Shown here piece by piece: positions 1 to 9,288 of a stretch of DNA of 56,285 nt (position 1 is its first letter; each line of letters opens with the position of its first letter). The notes under the pieces are model-generated. The model searched no databases. It worked only from the letters and a program-made list of their open reading frames with translations, and was not told the DNA's origin. The position numbers were made by a program, and so were the translations under genes. The stretch is from Parcubacteria group bacterium. Its GTDB lineage: Bacteria > Patescibacteriota > Minisyncoccia > Phycocordibacterales > WO2-35-19. Where the stretch lies: contig JAAZAU010000001.1 in NCBI GenBank assembly GCA_012514175.1, positions 1 through 56,285 of the forward strand. The letters are read 5' to 3'.

Positions 1-200
1 ATTTTTGAGTTTTTGTTTTGTTCTTTTATGGAGTCAATCAATTCAAAAAGTTCTTTCTTTGTTTCAGAAGAAATACCACCTTCTGGATCAAAACCATCTT
101 TAAAAGCAATACTTCTTTGAAGTAGTATTTGAACACCTTGTTTAGTGTTTTTATATGTTTTTATGGTTGAGGACCCCACATCTATTAAAATTGTGTTCAT
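1..200 (-). CDS. N-terminal fragment of a protein running off the left edge (MNTILIDVGSSTIKTYKNTKQGVQILLQ...), possibly ASKHA/actin-like ATPase
   Basis: Minus-strand ATG at 200..198, open to the window edge; DxGSSTIK resembles the phosphate-1 motif of the ASKHA fold. Not in the supplied ORF track because partial. Confidence 0.6.
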   Translation of the reverse strand, partial: MNTILIDVGSSTIKTYKNTKQGVQILLQRSIAFKDGFDPEGGISSETKKELFELIDSIKEQNKNSK

Positions 201-354
201 GGTTTTGTAAATTAGTTTGGTAAATTTTTATAAACCTTCAATAATAGCGCAAGCGTCTTGTTTATTCCTGTTACTATCCAAATACTTAGCTTATTAATTG
301 TGTCGCGTGTTTAATAATTATCCCTTTGGTTGTCGTTTTTCATTAGGTTGAGTT

Positions 355-428
355 TGGTGCGGGATGGGAGAGTCGAACTCCCCACTACAGTTTGGAAAAC
401 TGTCATTTTACCGATAAACTAATCCCGC
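355..428 (-). tRNA. tRNA-Gly(UCC)
   Basis: Cloverleaf read from the reverse complement, loop TTTCCAA, acceptor GCGGGAT/ATCCCGC, CCA encoded. Confidence 0.85.
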
Positions 429-505
429 TTTCGCAAAGTTCTAAAAATCAACACACTAACTTTGCTTTTATATACTATCATATTTTATGATAGTATCTAG
501 TCAGC

Positions 506-581
506 GCCGCCGTAGTTAAATGGATTATAACAGTCCCGTCCTAAGGGATAGTTGGGGGTTCGATTCCCTCCGGTGGCACCA
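506..581 (+). tRNA. tRNA-Arg(CCU)
   Basis: Acceptor GCCGCCG/CGGTGGC, anticodon loop GTCCTAA, T-loop GGGGGTTCGATTCCCTC, CCA encoded. Confidence 0.88.
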
Positions 582-582
582 C

Positions 583-894
583 TTAAACATCAAAATAACG
601 TCCAGCAGAAATTTTAATAATCTCATCAAAATCGTCTTCTTTTGAGATCCTATTCTTCTGCTCCCTTCCACATTTTTTGCATTTGTGGACAATAAACCAC
701 TCTCCCCCATTTTCACCCGCTGTGATGGGTTCCATTAAACCACCACAACTCTCTGCCCTGTCTCCGGGAAAAATATCCACGTGTTTAGAATAGAGGCATT
801 TTGAACAATGGTTGGTATAACCATCACCACTTATGTTTTCTCCACAGTTTTCACAAACAAAATCCTCTTTTTTTCTTTTAAATTTTGAAGACAT
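583..894 (-). CDS. RNHCP-like zinc-ribbon protein
   Basis: 103 aa with paired CxxC motifs (CENCGENISGDGYTNHCSKC; HKCKKCGREQKNR), as in RNHCP-domain proteins. Confidence 0.7.
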   Translation of the reverse strand: MSSKFKRKKEDFVCENCGENISGDGYTNHCSKCLYSKHVDIFPGDRAESCGGLMEPITAGENGGEWFIVHKCKKCGREQKNRISKEDDFDEIIKISAGRYFDV

Positions 895-940
895 AAAAAT
901 TGGCTAATTGGATTGATTTATAGTATCATCTTTCTTATTG

Positions 941-1014
941 CGGAGTGTAGTATAGTGGTAGTATAAATGCTTTGGGAGCATTAGGTCCGAGTTCGATTCT
1001 CGGCACTCCGACCA
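941..1014 (+). tRNA. tRNA-Pro(UGG)
   Basis: Acceptor CGGAGTG/CACTCCG, loop TTTGGGA, GAGTTCGATTCTC T-arm, CCA encoded. Confidence 0.9.
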
Positions 1015-1055
1015 GCTTAAACTTTTTCAATAAATTTCTTCAATAAAAGTTAAAT

Positions 1056-1451
1056 TTATAAAATTAGGTTTTGCATAAACTTTACTTTAGCCACCTTGGC
1101 TTCTACATCTAAAAAAACGCAAGCTAAATCAAATTGCCATAAAGGTTCCCCGTTTTGGTGTTTCTCCATTAAATAAGTTTGGACAGCTCTTCTTAGTCTT
1201 TGAAGTTTCCAAGGGTGCATATTGTCTTCTGGCTGATAACTATTTATTTCTTGATGAAATTTGCCATTAAAACTTTTTCGGCTAACGGTCTTTACTTCTA
1301 CAAAATGAAGGACTTTGTCTTTTTCAGCTATTATATCTATCTCACCCCACTTCTTCCTATAATTTCTACAAATTACCTCAAAACCCTTTTTTATAAGGAA
1401 ATTAGTCATAATGTTTTCCCCTATTTCTCCGATTTGGTTGTGTTTAGCCAT
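1056..1451 (-). CDS. YraN/UPF0102 family nuclease-like protein
   Basis: GEIGENIMTNFLIKKGFEVICRNYRKKWGEIDIIAEKDKVLHFVEVKT: UPF0102 pattern with GEIDII...VEVK. Confidence 0.85.
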   Translation of the reverse strand: MAKHNQIGEIGENIMTNFLIKKGFEVICRNYRKKWGEIDIIAEKDKVLHFVEVKTVSRKSFNGKFHQEINSYQPEDNMHPWKLQRLRRAVQTYLMEKHQNGEPLWQFDLACVFLDVEAKVAKVKFMQNLIL

Positions 1452-1694
1452 AAAAGACCCGTGTTTTGTTTAAGTCATAAAAAAGCCTTATTTTAAGCCA
1501 CTTGTCTTTTGAAGGAGTTTGACTTATACACTTTGTCCCCTACTTTATCCACAGTTTTGTTGAAAACTAAGGCTGATTAGACCACAAAGACATTATACTA
1601 ATTTGGGGACATTTTTATTAGTTCAAATTGTGTTAATAAAGGCAAAAAGATGACTTTTGTTAAAAAAATTTTTTTGTGGTAAATTAAATAAGTT

Positions 1695-1768
1695 GCGGGT
1701 ATGGTTTAGTGGTAGAACGCGTCCTTGCCAAGGACGAAACGGGAGTTCGATTCTCCCTACCCGCACCA
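1695..1768 (+). tRNA. tRNA-Gly(GCC)
   Basis: Acceptor GCGGGTA/TACCCGC, loop TTGCCAA, CCA encoded. Confidence 0.9.
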
Positions 1769-1845
1769 ACAGTGAGCAAAGCTCACAAACTCATTTTTGT
1801 AACAGTGCGGAGACGGCTCGCCTGATTTATGTTCAACTTTTTAAT

Positions 1846-1920
1846 TGGTGCTCCCGGAGGGATTCGAACCCCCAACAAGTGCTTCGAAGGCACGCATGAT
1901 ATCCATTTCACCACGGGAGC
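1846..1920 (-). tRNA. tRNA-Arg(UCG)
   Basis: Reverse complement GCTCCCG...CGGGAGCACCA, anticodon loop CTTCGAA. Confidence 0.88.
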
Positions 1921-1978
1921 GTTGCCTTATTGTGCCACAAAACTGGTTGTTTTTCAAAAATTATAATAAAATTAAGCA

Positions 1979-3460
1979 ATGAAAGCTAAGATTGAAAAAT
2001 TTAATATCCCAACCGAAGTTTCTCGTGTAACCAAAGCGCTCAAAGAAGCCAATTTTGAGGCTTTTTTGGTTGGAGGTTGTGTCAGAGATTTGTTTATTGG
2101 CAGAAAACCTAAAGATTGGGATGTAACCACCAATGCTAAACCAGAAGAGATTATTGCCCTATTTCCAAAGACTTTTTACGAAAACGAATACGGAACCGTT
2201 GGGGTGGTTAATGAGGATGTTTCTGATGAAACCTTGAAAATAATAGAAGTTACTCCTTATCGCTTAGAAAGTTCTTATTCTGACCACAGAAGGCCTGATG
2301 ATGTGAAATTTAGTGATAATCTTACAGATGATTTAAAAAGACGCGATTTTACTATAAATGCCATAGCTTATGACAATGAGACCGGAGAAATTGTTGATCC
2401 TTTTGGTGGTGTGGCAGATTTGCACAAAGGTGTTATAAAAACAGTTGGAAACCCAAACGAAAGATTTTTTGAAGATGGTTTAAGAATATTAAGAGCCGTC
2501 AGGTTTCATGTGGAACTTGGTTTTGTTCTGGACCCAGAAACCGAAAAATCAATATTAGAAAATAGCGATATTTTGGGAAAAATCTCAAAAGAAAGAACCA
2601 GAGATGAGTTTGTGAAAATAATTATGTCTCAAGAACCAGCGACAGGCGTTTCCCTACTGAAAAAGCTTGGTTTATTAAAATATATTATTCCAGAATTGGA
2701 AGAAAGTGTTGATGTTGAACAGAACCAAGCTCACGCTTTTGATGTTTGGACTCATCTTATGAAAACACTCCAACATTCCGCCGACAAAAATTATCCGTTA
2801 CACGTGAGACTTGGAGCTCTTTTGCACGATGTTTCCAAGCCTTTTACCAGAAGGTGGGATAATGAAGCAAAACAATGGACTTTTTACGGTCACGAAGTGG
2901 TGGGTTCACGTGTAACCAAGAAAATATTAGAAAATCTGAAGTTTTCACGTGAAACAATTGAAAAAGTAACAAATTTGGTGCGTTGGCATATGTTTTTCTC
3001 AGACACCGAAAAAATAACTCCTTCAGCTGTGAGGAGACTTATTGCGAACGTTGGTAAAGACAATATTTGGGATTTAATAAACATGAGAGGCTGTGATCGT
3101 GTGGGCACCGGTAGACCAAAAGAAAACCCTTACCGACTTAGAAAGTATAAAGCTATGATAGAGGAAGTAATGAGAGACCCTATTTCTGTCAGTATGTTGA
3201 AAATTGACGGCAACAAAATTATGGAAATTTTAAATATAACTTCGGGTCCGAAGGTGGGGCAGATACTCAATGCGCTTATGGAGGAAGTATTAGAAAATCC
3301 AGCATTAAATACTGAAGAATATTTAAACAAAAGAACTGTAGAATTATCAAAAATGTCTGATATAGATTTGCAAAAATTAAGCGAAAAAGGTAAAAAAACC
3401 AAGGAAAAACAAGAGGAAATTGAAATCAGTAAAATAAGAGATAAATATTATGTGGAGTAG
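1979..3460 (+). CDS. cca: CCA-adding enzyme / tRNA nucleotidyltransferase with HD domain
   Basis: FEAFLVGGCVRDLFIGRKPKDWDVTT and RRDFTINAIAYD (class II nucleotidyltransferase), HD motif LLHDVSKP. Confidence 0.92.
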   Translation: MKAKIEKFNIPTEVSRVTKALKEANFEAFLVGGCVRDLFIGRKPKDWDVTTNAKPEEIIALFPKTFYENEYGTVGVVNEDVSDETLKIIEVTPYRLESSYSDHRRPDDVKFSDNLTDDLKRRDFTINAIAYDNETGEIVDPFGGVADLHKGVIKTVGNPNERFFEDGLRILRAVRFHVELGFVLDPETEKSILENSDILGKISKERTRDEFVKIIMSQEPATGVSLLKKLGLLKYIIPELEESVDVEQNQAHAFDVWTHLMKTLQHSADKNYPLHVRLGALLHDVSKPFTRRWDNEAKQWTFYGHEVVGSRVTKKILENLKFSRETIEKVTNLVRWHMFFSDTEKITPSAVRRLIANVGKDNIWDLINMRGCDRVGTGRPKENPYRLRKYKAMIEEVMRDPISVSMLKIDGNKIMEILNITSGPKVGQILNALMEEVLENPALNTEEYLNKRTVELSKMSDIDLQKLSEKGKKTKEKQEEIEISKIRDKYYVE

Positions 3461-3639
3461 AAAATATAATTATCCACAGTATTGTCCTTTACACTAAATC
3501 TTAAAAGACATAAAATCTGTATCAGACATAGCTGATAAATTAAAAGACATTTTCAGCATTGGTTCTTTATAAAAGTTGTCGACAAATTTTAAAGAAAGTT
3601 TGGTTGATTATAAGAATAGGTTATATATATCTTCACTCA

Positions 3640-3822
3640 TTATTTTTTAAATGAGATATCATACGATTTCTTATAATATCGCGTTTCAACGAAACTTATC
3701 TTTAATCCTAGCTCTACCTTTGAACATAAAGTTTTGTGTTTAAAAGTGGGGCTAGGAAAGAGTTCTTTATAAACCGCCTTGTCGTGCGAAATTCCTCCAC
3801 CGCATCTTGGCGGTTTTTTTAT
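3640..3822 (+). ncRNA. Putative structured RNA ending in a Rho-independent terminator (unassigned)
   Basis: Serial hairpins: GTTTC-AAC-GAAAC (3683-3695), CCTAGC...GCTAGG (3707-3756), then AACCGCC...GGCGGTT + T run (3772-3820). No ORF. 5' end is approximate. Confidence 0.4.
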
Positions 3823-3854
3823 TGTCTACAATGTCAAAAGTGTTAACGGTGTGG

Positions 3855-4649
3855 TTAAGCTATTTCTAGCAAAACAGGGCAGTGGTCAGAACCAAAAACA
3901 TCTTTTAATATTTCTGATTTTTTAATGTTTGGTAAAAACTCTTTATTTACAAAAAAATAATCAAGTCTCCAACCGACGTTTCTGGCGCGAGAGTTAGCGA
4001 AAGGTGTCCACCAAGTGTAAAAACCTTTACCTTTTGTGAAATGTCTAAAAGTGTCTACAAAACCACTGTTTACAACGTTATCAATACCCTCGCGTTCTTC
4101 TTTAGTAAAACCATGCTCACCTTCGTTTTGTTTTGGGTTGGCTAAATCGTCTTCGGTATGAGCCACATTTAAATCTCCGCAAAAAATTACGTTTTTTTTC
4201 TGTTTTAAAGTTTTAATATATTCAAGAAAAGCTGGGTCCCATTGTTTGTAGCGCAAAGAGAGTCGGCTTAAATCTGCTTTAGAGTTGGGGGTATAAACGG
4301 TTACTACGAAAAAATCTTTAAATTCAGCTGTTAAAACTCGTCCTTCAGCATTTGGGTCTCCGTATTTATCTTCGTTAAATTTGTATTTGTCTAAAATCTC
4401 AACAGGGAAACCAAAGGTGATGCTTAAAGGTTTTTCTTTGCAAAATATAGCTGTTCCGCTATAACCTGGTCTTTCGGCTGGATTCCAATATTCTAAATAA
4501 TCTTCTAAATCTAGCTCATTTTGTTCTTTTCTGGATTTGATTTCTTGCAAACACAAAATATCTGGTTGGTATTCTTTAATAAAAGGTAAAAATTCACCTT
4601 TTCTGTGCACCGCTCTAAGCCCGTTTACGTTCCAAGATATTATTTTCAT
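3855..4649 (-). CDS. xth: Exodeoxyribonuclease III
   Basis: MKIISWNVNGLRA, LCLQEIK, FCGDLNVAH, GSDHCPV: exonuclease-endonuclease-phosphatase family. Confidence 0.95.
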   Translation of the reverse strand: MKIISWNVNGLRAVHRKGEFLPFIKEYQPDILCLQEIKSRKEQNELDLEDYLEYWNPAERPGYSGTAIFCKEKPLSITFGFPVEILDKYKFNEDKYGDPNAEGRVLTAEFKDFFVVTVYTPNSKADLSRLSLRYKQWDPAFLEYIKTLKQKKNVIFCGDLNVAHTEDDLANPKQNEGEHGFTKEEREGIDNVVNSGFVDTFRHFTKGKGFYTWWTPFANSRARNVGWRLDYFFVNKEFLPNIKKSEILKDVFGSDHCPVLLEIA

Positions 4650-4725
4650 AAAAATATATTATCATAATCGTTTGCTTTATTAAGGCGGGGGTAATAAAAT
4701 CAGGTTATTAGTGTTAATTTAAAAT

Positions 4726-5040
4726 GTGATGGAAAAGGAATCAGAATCTAAAAAAGATTTTACCAACATAGAAGATCCCTTAATGTTGTCTGATAAAGAA
4801 AAAGAGTTATTGATAAAGGGAGTGCAGAGTTTTGGCGAACTTTATCAAGTGTTGGAACAAATTGGGGTTTTGGTAGATTCGGATAATACTTTTGAAAGTG
4901 GGGAATTGAAAGACATTATTGAAAAAGCTAAAAAAGAAGAGATAGATACAGACCTTGTTCCTAGAGTGGGGGGTTTGAAAGAAAAAGTGGAAGAATTGAT
5001 GCGAAAGGAAAACGGAGGAGCCGAAAATCTTGAAAAGTAG
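4726..5040 (+). CDS. Hypothetical protein
   Basis: 104 aa acidic/helical ORF in a gap between two minus-strand genes. Confidence 0.55.
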   Translation: MMEKESESKKDFTNIEDPLMLSDKEKELLIKGVQSFGELYQVLEQIGVLVDSDNTFESGELKDIIEKAKKEEIDTDLVPRVGGLKEKVEELMRKENGGAENLEK

Positions 5041-5042
5041 AA

Positions 5043-5972
5043 TCACCCTTTTTTGTTATGAAACTTTTTGTGTATGTCTCGCAAATGTTTGTCGGTGACG
5101 TGGGTGTAAATCTGGGTTGTGCCAATGTTGGCGTGGCCAAGGAGGGCTTGAACAGAACGTAAATCAGCACCATTGCTTAGTAAATCTGTTGCAAAACAAT
5201 GGCGAATCGTGTGCGGAGTGACTCTTTTAGAAATACCAGCTTTAATAGCGGATTGTTTTACTATTCGTTCCACAGAACGTTTGCTTAAGGCCAGGCTTTG
5301 ACCTCTGGCTTTTTGACTTTTGCCATTTTTAGAAAGTTGAATAAAAAGCGCGTCATCTAAATCTGTTCTTTTGGCCAAATAATCTTTTAAGATTTTTTTT
5401 GAATGATCAGAAATAAAAACTACTCGCACTCTGCGACCTTTGCCAATAATAGAAAGTTCGTCCGTTGATAAATCTATGTCGCGGGTAAGAGAGCAAAGTT
5501 CAGAAACACGCAAACCGGTAGAAAATAAGAGTTCTAAAATGGCGCGATCTCTTAAACTGGCAAGATCGTTGCCTTTAGGAGCTTCCAAAAGTCTTTGGAG
5601 TTCTTCTTCAGTGATTAGATCTAATGATCTTTCTGGCACTTTAGCCAGTTCTATTCTTTCGGGAGACAATGATTTAATTCCTTGTCGGGCTAAATATTTA
5701 AGAAAAGCTCTGATTGCAATCAGATAGTAGTTTTGGGTTTTTTTAGACATAGTTTCACCGGTTTTTATATTTTTACCGGTGATCTGACGATTGAGCCATA
5801 ATCTAAATTCCCTAACTACGTCGTCGGTGATATCTTCAGGGTTTTTAACTTGGGTTTGTTTTAAGAAAACATCTAAATAATGTTGATAGTTCTCAACGGT
5901 TTTGAGCGCCCGACCTTTTTCAATTTCCAGATATTCCAAAAATTGCCTTTTGAGTTGTTCTAGATTTTTCAT
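5043..5972 (-). CDS. Tyrosine recombinase, XerC/XerD-like
   Basis: Catalytic residues RVSEL, HTIRHCFATDLLSNGADLRSVQALLGHANIGTTQIYTH. Start taken at internal MKNLEQL. Confidence 0.92.
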   Translation of the reverse strand: MKNLEQLKRQFLEYLEIEKGRALKTVENYQHYLDVFLKQTQVKNPEDITDDVVREFRLWLNRQITGKNIKTGETMSKKTQNYYLIAIRAFLKYLARQGIKSLSPERIELAKVPERSLDLITEEELQRLLEAPKGNDLASLRDRAILELLFSTGLRVSELCSLTRDIDLSTDELSIIGKGRRVRVVFISDHSKKILKDYLAKRTDLDDALFIQLSKNGKSQKARGQSLALSKRSVERIVKQSAIKAGISKRVTPHTIRHCFATDLLSNGADLRSVQALLGHANIGTTQIYTHVTDKHLRDIHKKFHNKKG

Positions 5973-6056
5973 TACACCTTTTTTTAACCTCTCCTTATTT
6001 AGAGGAGGGGAGAAACTATATTGTATCATTTTTATTTTTAAACGTCGCACAATATA

Positions 6057-6087
6057 AAACCGTCTCCTTTCCTAAGGGAGACGGTTT
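6057..6087 (-). terminator. Rho-independent terminator hairpin
   Basis: AAACCGTCTCC-tttcctaa-GGGAGACGGTTT just 3' of the small ORF on the minus strand. Confidence 0.6.
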
Positions 6088-6099
6088 GGGTGAGAGGCA

Positions 6100-6261
6100 T
6101 TATGGACCTACGACATACCGCTCAATGCGCTTTAGCATCTTGACGGTCCAGCGCAAGAACTGGCGATGTCGTCCAAAAATCAAGGAGATAACGAAACCAG
6201 TGGTCCACGGAATCGTTATCGTTCCAAATAATCCAAGATAAAGGTCTTTGGTGGTGATCAT
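6100..6261 (-). CDS. Small membrane protein (53 aa)
   Basis: MITTKDLYLGLFGTITIPWTTGFVISLIFGRHRQFLRWTVKMLKRIERYVVGP; SD-like AAAGGAGAAA before ATG; downstream terminator. Confidence 0.6.
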   Translation of the reverse strand: MITTKDLYLGLFGTITIPWTTGFVISLIFGRHRQFLRWTVKMLKRIERYVVGP

Positions 6262-6412
6262 TTTTCTCCTTTCCTTTTTGTTTAATTTATTAAAAGAACA
6301 GATCAGGACTACATTTATACACTTTTTAAATATTTTGTCAAGGGTGAAATTAGGGAAAATTAACATTTTAAGCGAGATTGCAAAAAATAGAGTAATGTGC
6401 TATTCTTGGGAT

Positions 6413-6685
6413 ATGCTTACAAAAAATAAAAAGCAAAGAATCATAAAAGAAGTAAAGGTGCACGATACTGATACAGGTAGCCCTGAGGTTCAGATCGCGA
6501 TACTTTCGCGTAGGATTAATGATTTAGCATCCCATTTAAAAAAGAACAAAAAAGATAAGCATTCTCGCCGAGGTCTTTTAGGTTTGGTGGCCGATAGAAA
6601 AGCTCATATGAAATATTTGGAGAAGAAAGACAAGAAAAGGTATAATGCTCTTGTTAAGAAGCTTGATCTTAAAAAATCTTCTTAA
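6413..6685 (+). CDS. rpsO: Ribosomal protein uS15
   Basis: DTGSPEVQIAILSRRINDLASHLKKNKKDKHSRRGLLGLVADRKAHMKYLEKKD. Start at internal ATG of ORF 6248..6685. Confidence 0.95.
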   Translation: MLTKNKKQRIIKEVKVHDTDTGSPEVQIAILSRRINDLASHLKKNKKDKHSRRGLLGLVADRKAHMKYLEKKDKKRYNALVKKLDLKKSS

Positions 6686-6818
6686 TTAGTGTTTCAATTA
6701 ACATTTTTGTAATTTTCATTGATTTTTCAATGTCCTATTTTTGCTAGAAGATTGTTTAATTTGGTCTTTATTGAAGATTACAAATTAGAAATTGAAAATT
6801 ATTTTAATATATAAAAAT

Positions 6819-7349
6819 ATGTCAGTTATTAAACATAAAAATCAACGTGTCGGTATATTTATAGACACTCAAAACCTTTATCATAGCGCTAAAAATATTT
6901 ATGGTAGCAAGGTTAATTTTGACCAAGTAGTTAAAGAGGTTCTTGCAGGACGTTCATTAACTAGAGCGGTGGCTTACGTTATTACCACCGAATCTGGTGA
7001 AGAAAAAGGTTTTTTTGAAGCTTTGGGCAAAATAGGGATTGAAACTAAGACTAAAAATTTACAAGTTTTTGCTGGTGGCGCTAAAAAAGGGGATTGGGAT
7101 GTGGGTTTGGCTATTGATGCTATTAAATTATCATCCAAACTTGATGCGATTATTCTTATAACTGGTGATGGCGATTTTGTTCCGTTGGTAGAATATTTAA
7201 AAAATAGTGGTTGCCAAGTAGAAGTAGCTTCTTTTGGTAAATCAACCTCGGCTAAACTTATTGAGGTGGCGGATGATTTTATAGATTTGGACAAAAATCC
7301 TCGCAAGTATCTTATCTCTGGTAATAAAAACCGAAACCGAAACAAATAA
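6819..7349 (+). CDS. NYN/LabA-like (DUF88) PIN-fold protein
   Basis: VGIFIDTQNLYHSAK, DVGLAIDAI, ILITGDGDFVPLVEYL. Confidence 0.85.
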   Translation: MSVIKHKNQRVGIFIDTQNLYHSAKNIYGSKVNFDQVVKEVLAGRSLTRAVAYVITTESGEEKGFFEALGKIGIETKTKNLQVFAGGAKKGDWDVGLAIDAIKLSSKLDAIILITGDGDFVPLVEYLKNSGCQVEVASFGKSTSAKLIEVADDFIDLDKNPRKYLISGNKNRNRNK

Positions 7350-7518
7350 TAAAAAATACTCTCTCGCTTTGCGCAGTTTTTCTGCTGAAATTTTTTTTTA
7401 TTTTCCTCTTGGTTGGGTTTGTGAAGTGTGTTGGAGAAGTATTTTATTTTTTTATTCCCATTTTTTTCTATTGTTTGTTTTATTTTTGATATAATAAATA
7501 TTCGCGGAAGCAATATTT

Positions 7519-9270
7519 ATGCACGTAGAAGATTCACAAATAAAAGATTTTATTATTGATACTGGTCTCATCTCTAAATCAGAAGTAGAAGAGATTGAAA
7601 GCGAGGCTAAATCCAAAAAAAAATCTCTAAGCGACTTGCTTGTTTCTAAAGGCAAATTTTCTGATGATGATTTGCGTCGTGTTCAAGCTTATATCTTAGG
7701 TATTCCTTTCATAAATCTAAAGGGTCAGACTTTAAATCCTGATATTTTAACTTTGATTCCTGAGCCGATTGCTAGAAAGCACAACATAGTTGCGTTCAAT
7801 AAGAAAGAAGATTCGCTGGAAGTGGCGATGCTTGATACTGATGATTTGCAAGCTCTTAACTCCATCAAGAAAAAAGTGGGACTCAAAATTTTGCCACGTC
7901 TGACTGATTCTGAATCAATGAGAAGCGTGCTTATTCAGTATCAAAAAAATCTTAAAGATGAATTTGGTGATCTCATTAAAACCGATTCTGACGAAATTAA
8001 AACAATATCTGAAAAGACGTCCACCGATAATACTTCTTTAGGTGATCTTAAAAAATTAGCTGAAGAGTTGCCGGTGGTGCGCATTGTTGACACCTTGCTC
8101 AAACACTCAATCATTCAAAACGCTTCTGATATTCACGTAGAACCTTTAGAAGAGCAAATTTTGATAAGATACAGAATTGACGGCATATTGCACGACGCTA
8201 TGATTTTGCCGAAACACATCGGTTATTCGTTGGTGGCGCGTATTAAAGTGCTTTCTAATCTAAAGTTAGACGAAAAAAGATTACCGCAAGACGGTAGATT
8301 TAAGATAGATATGAATGGTGAAAGAGTTTCTTTTCGTGTTTCAACTCTTCCGGTTTATTATGGAGAAAAAATTGTAATGAGGCTTTTGCGCGAATCGGTT
8401 TCTGGGTTCACCTTAGAGTCTTTAGGTTTTCACGGTGAAGGTTTAGAGCTTTTACATAAATCTTTGCAACGCACCACTGGTCTTATACTTACTACCGGTC
8501 CTACTGGTTCTGGTAAATCTACTACTCTTTACACAATGCTTGATATTTTAAACACGCCGGATGTAAACATTTCTACAATTGAGGATCCAATTGAGTATCA
8601 AATGAAAAGAGTTAATCAAACTCAAGTTAGAGCGGAAATCGGTTTAACGTTTGCTTCGGGTCTTCGCACCTTGGTTCGTCAAGACCCTGATATTATAATG
8701 GTGGGTGAAATTAGAGACAACGAAACAGCTTCTTTGGCTATCAACGCTGCACTTACTGGTCACTTGGTGCTTTCTACGTTACACACTAATTCAGCTTCGG
8801 GCGCTATTCCTAGACTTGTTGATATGAAAGTAGAACCGTTTCTTATCATTTCCACTATTGACGTTATTATTGCTCAAAGATTAGTTAGAAAACTTTCAGG
8901 CAAAAAAGAAAAATATTATCTTGATGATTCTGAACTTGATTCCTTTGCTAAAGTAATTGATATGGATAGGGTGTTACGAGCTTTGCGGGAAGAAAAAATA
9001 ATCGGTAAACATGATAAGTGGGAAAACATACCTTTTTATAAACCTAGTAAAGACGAGGGAGACAACGCTTTTAAGGGGCGTATTGGTGTCTATGAAGTGC
9101 TTAATGTTTCTAATGCTGTTAGAGATTTGATTATCAAAGGTGCTACCGCTGAAGACATAGAACTTCAAGCTAAAAAGGAGGGTATGCTTTCTATGATGGA
9201 AGATGGAATTTTCAAAGCTGCTCAAGGGCTTACCACTATTGAGGAAGTTTTGAGGGTGGTGTCGGAATAA
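7519..9270 (+). CDS. pilB: Type IV pilus / type II secretion assembly ATPase PilB/GspE
   Basis: MshEN-like N-terminus; Walker A TTGPTGSGKSTTLY; SDIHVEP; MVGEIRDNETA; LVLSTLHTNSA. Confidence 0.94.
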   Translation: MHVEDSQIKDFIIDTGLISKSEVEEIESEAKSKKKSLSDLLVSKGKFSDDDLRRVQAYILGIPFINLKGQTLNPDILTLIPEPIARKHNIVAFNKKEDSLEVAMLDTDDLQALNSIKKKVGLKILPRLTDSESMRSVLIQYQKNLKDEFGDLIKTDSDEIKTISEKTSTDNTSLGDLKKLAEELPVVRIVDTLLKHSIIQNASDIHVEPLEEQILIRYRIDGILHDAMILPKHIGYSLVARIKVLSNLKLDEKRLPQDGRFKIDMNGERVSFRVSTLPVYYGEKIVMRLLRESVSGFTLESLGFHGEGLELLHKSLQRTTGLILTTGPTGSGKSTTLYTMLDILNTPDVNISTIEDPIEYQMKRVNQTQVRAEIGLTFASGLRTLVRQDPDIIMVGEIRDNETASLAINAALTGHLVLSTLHTNSASGAIPRLVDMKVEPFLIISTIDVIIAQRLVRKLSGKKEKYYLDDSELDSFAKVIDMDRVLRALREEKIIGKHDKWENIPFYKPSKDEGDNAFKGRIGVYEVLNVSNAVRDLIIKGATAEDIELQAKKEGMLSMMEDGIFKAAQGLTTIEEVLRVVSE

Positions 9271-9288
9271 TTTTTTATTTGAAATAAA

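Noticed and set aside
1657-1899. ORF MLKKFFCGKLNKLRVWFSGRTRPC...
   Set aside because: It overlaps two tRNA genes and is a translation of tRNA sequence.
5043-5972. Xer-like recombinase as integrase of a mobile element
   Set aside because: No phage/ICE genes, att-like repeats or tRNA junction nearby; sequence looks like housekeeping XerC/D.
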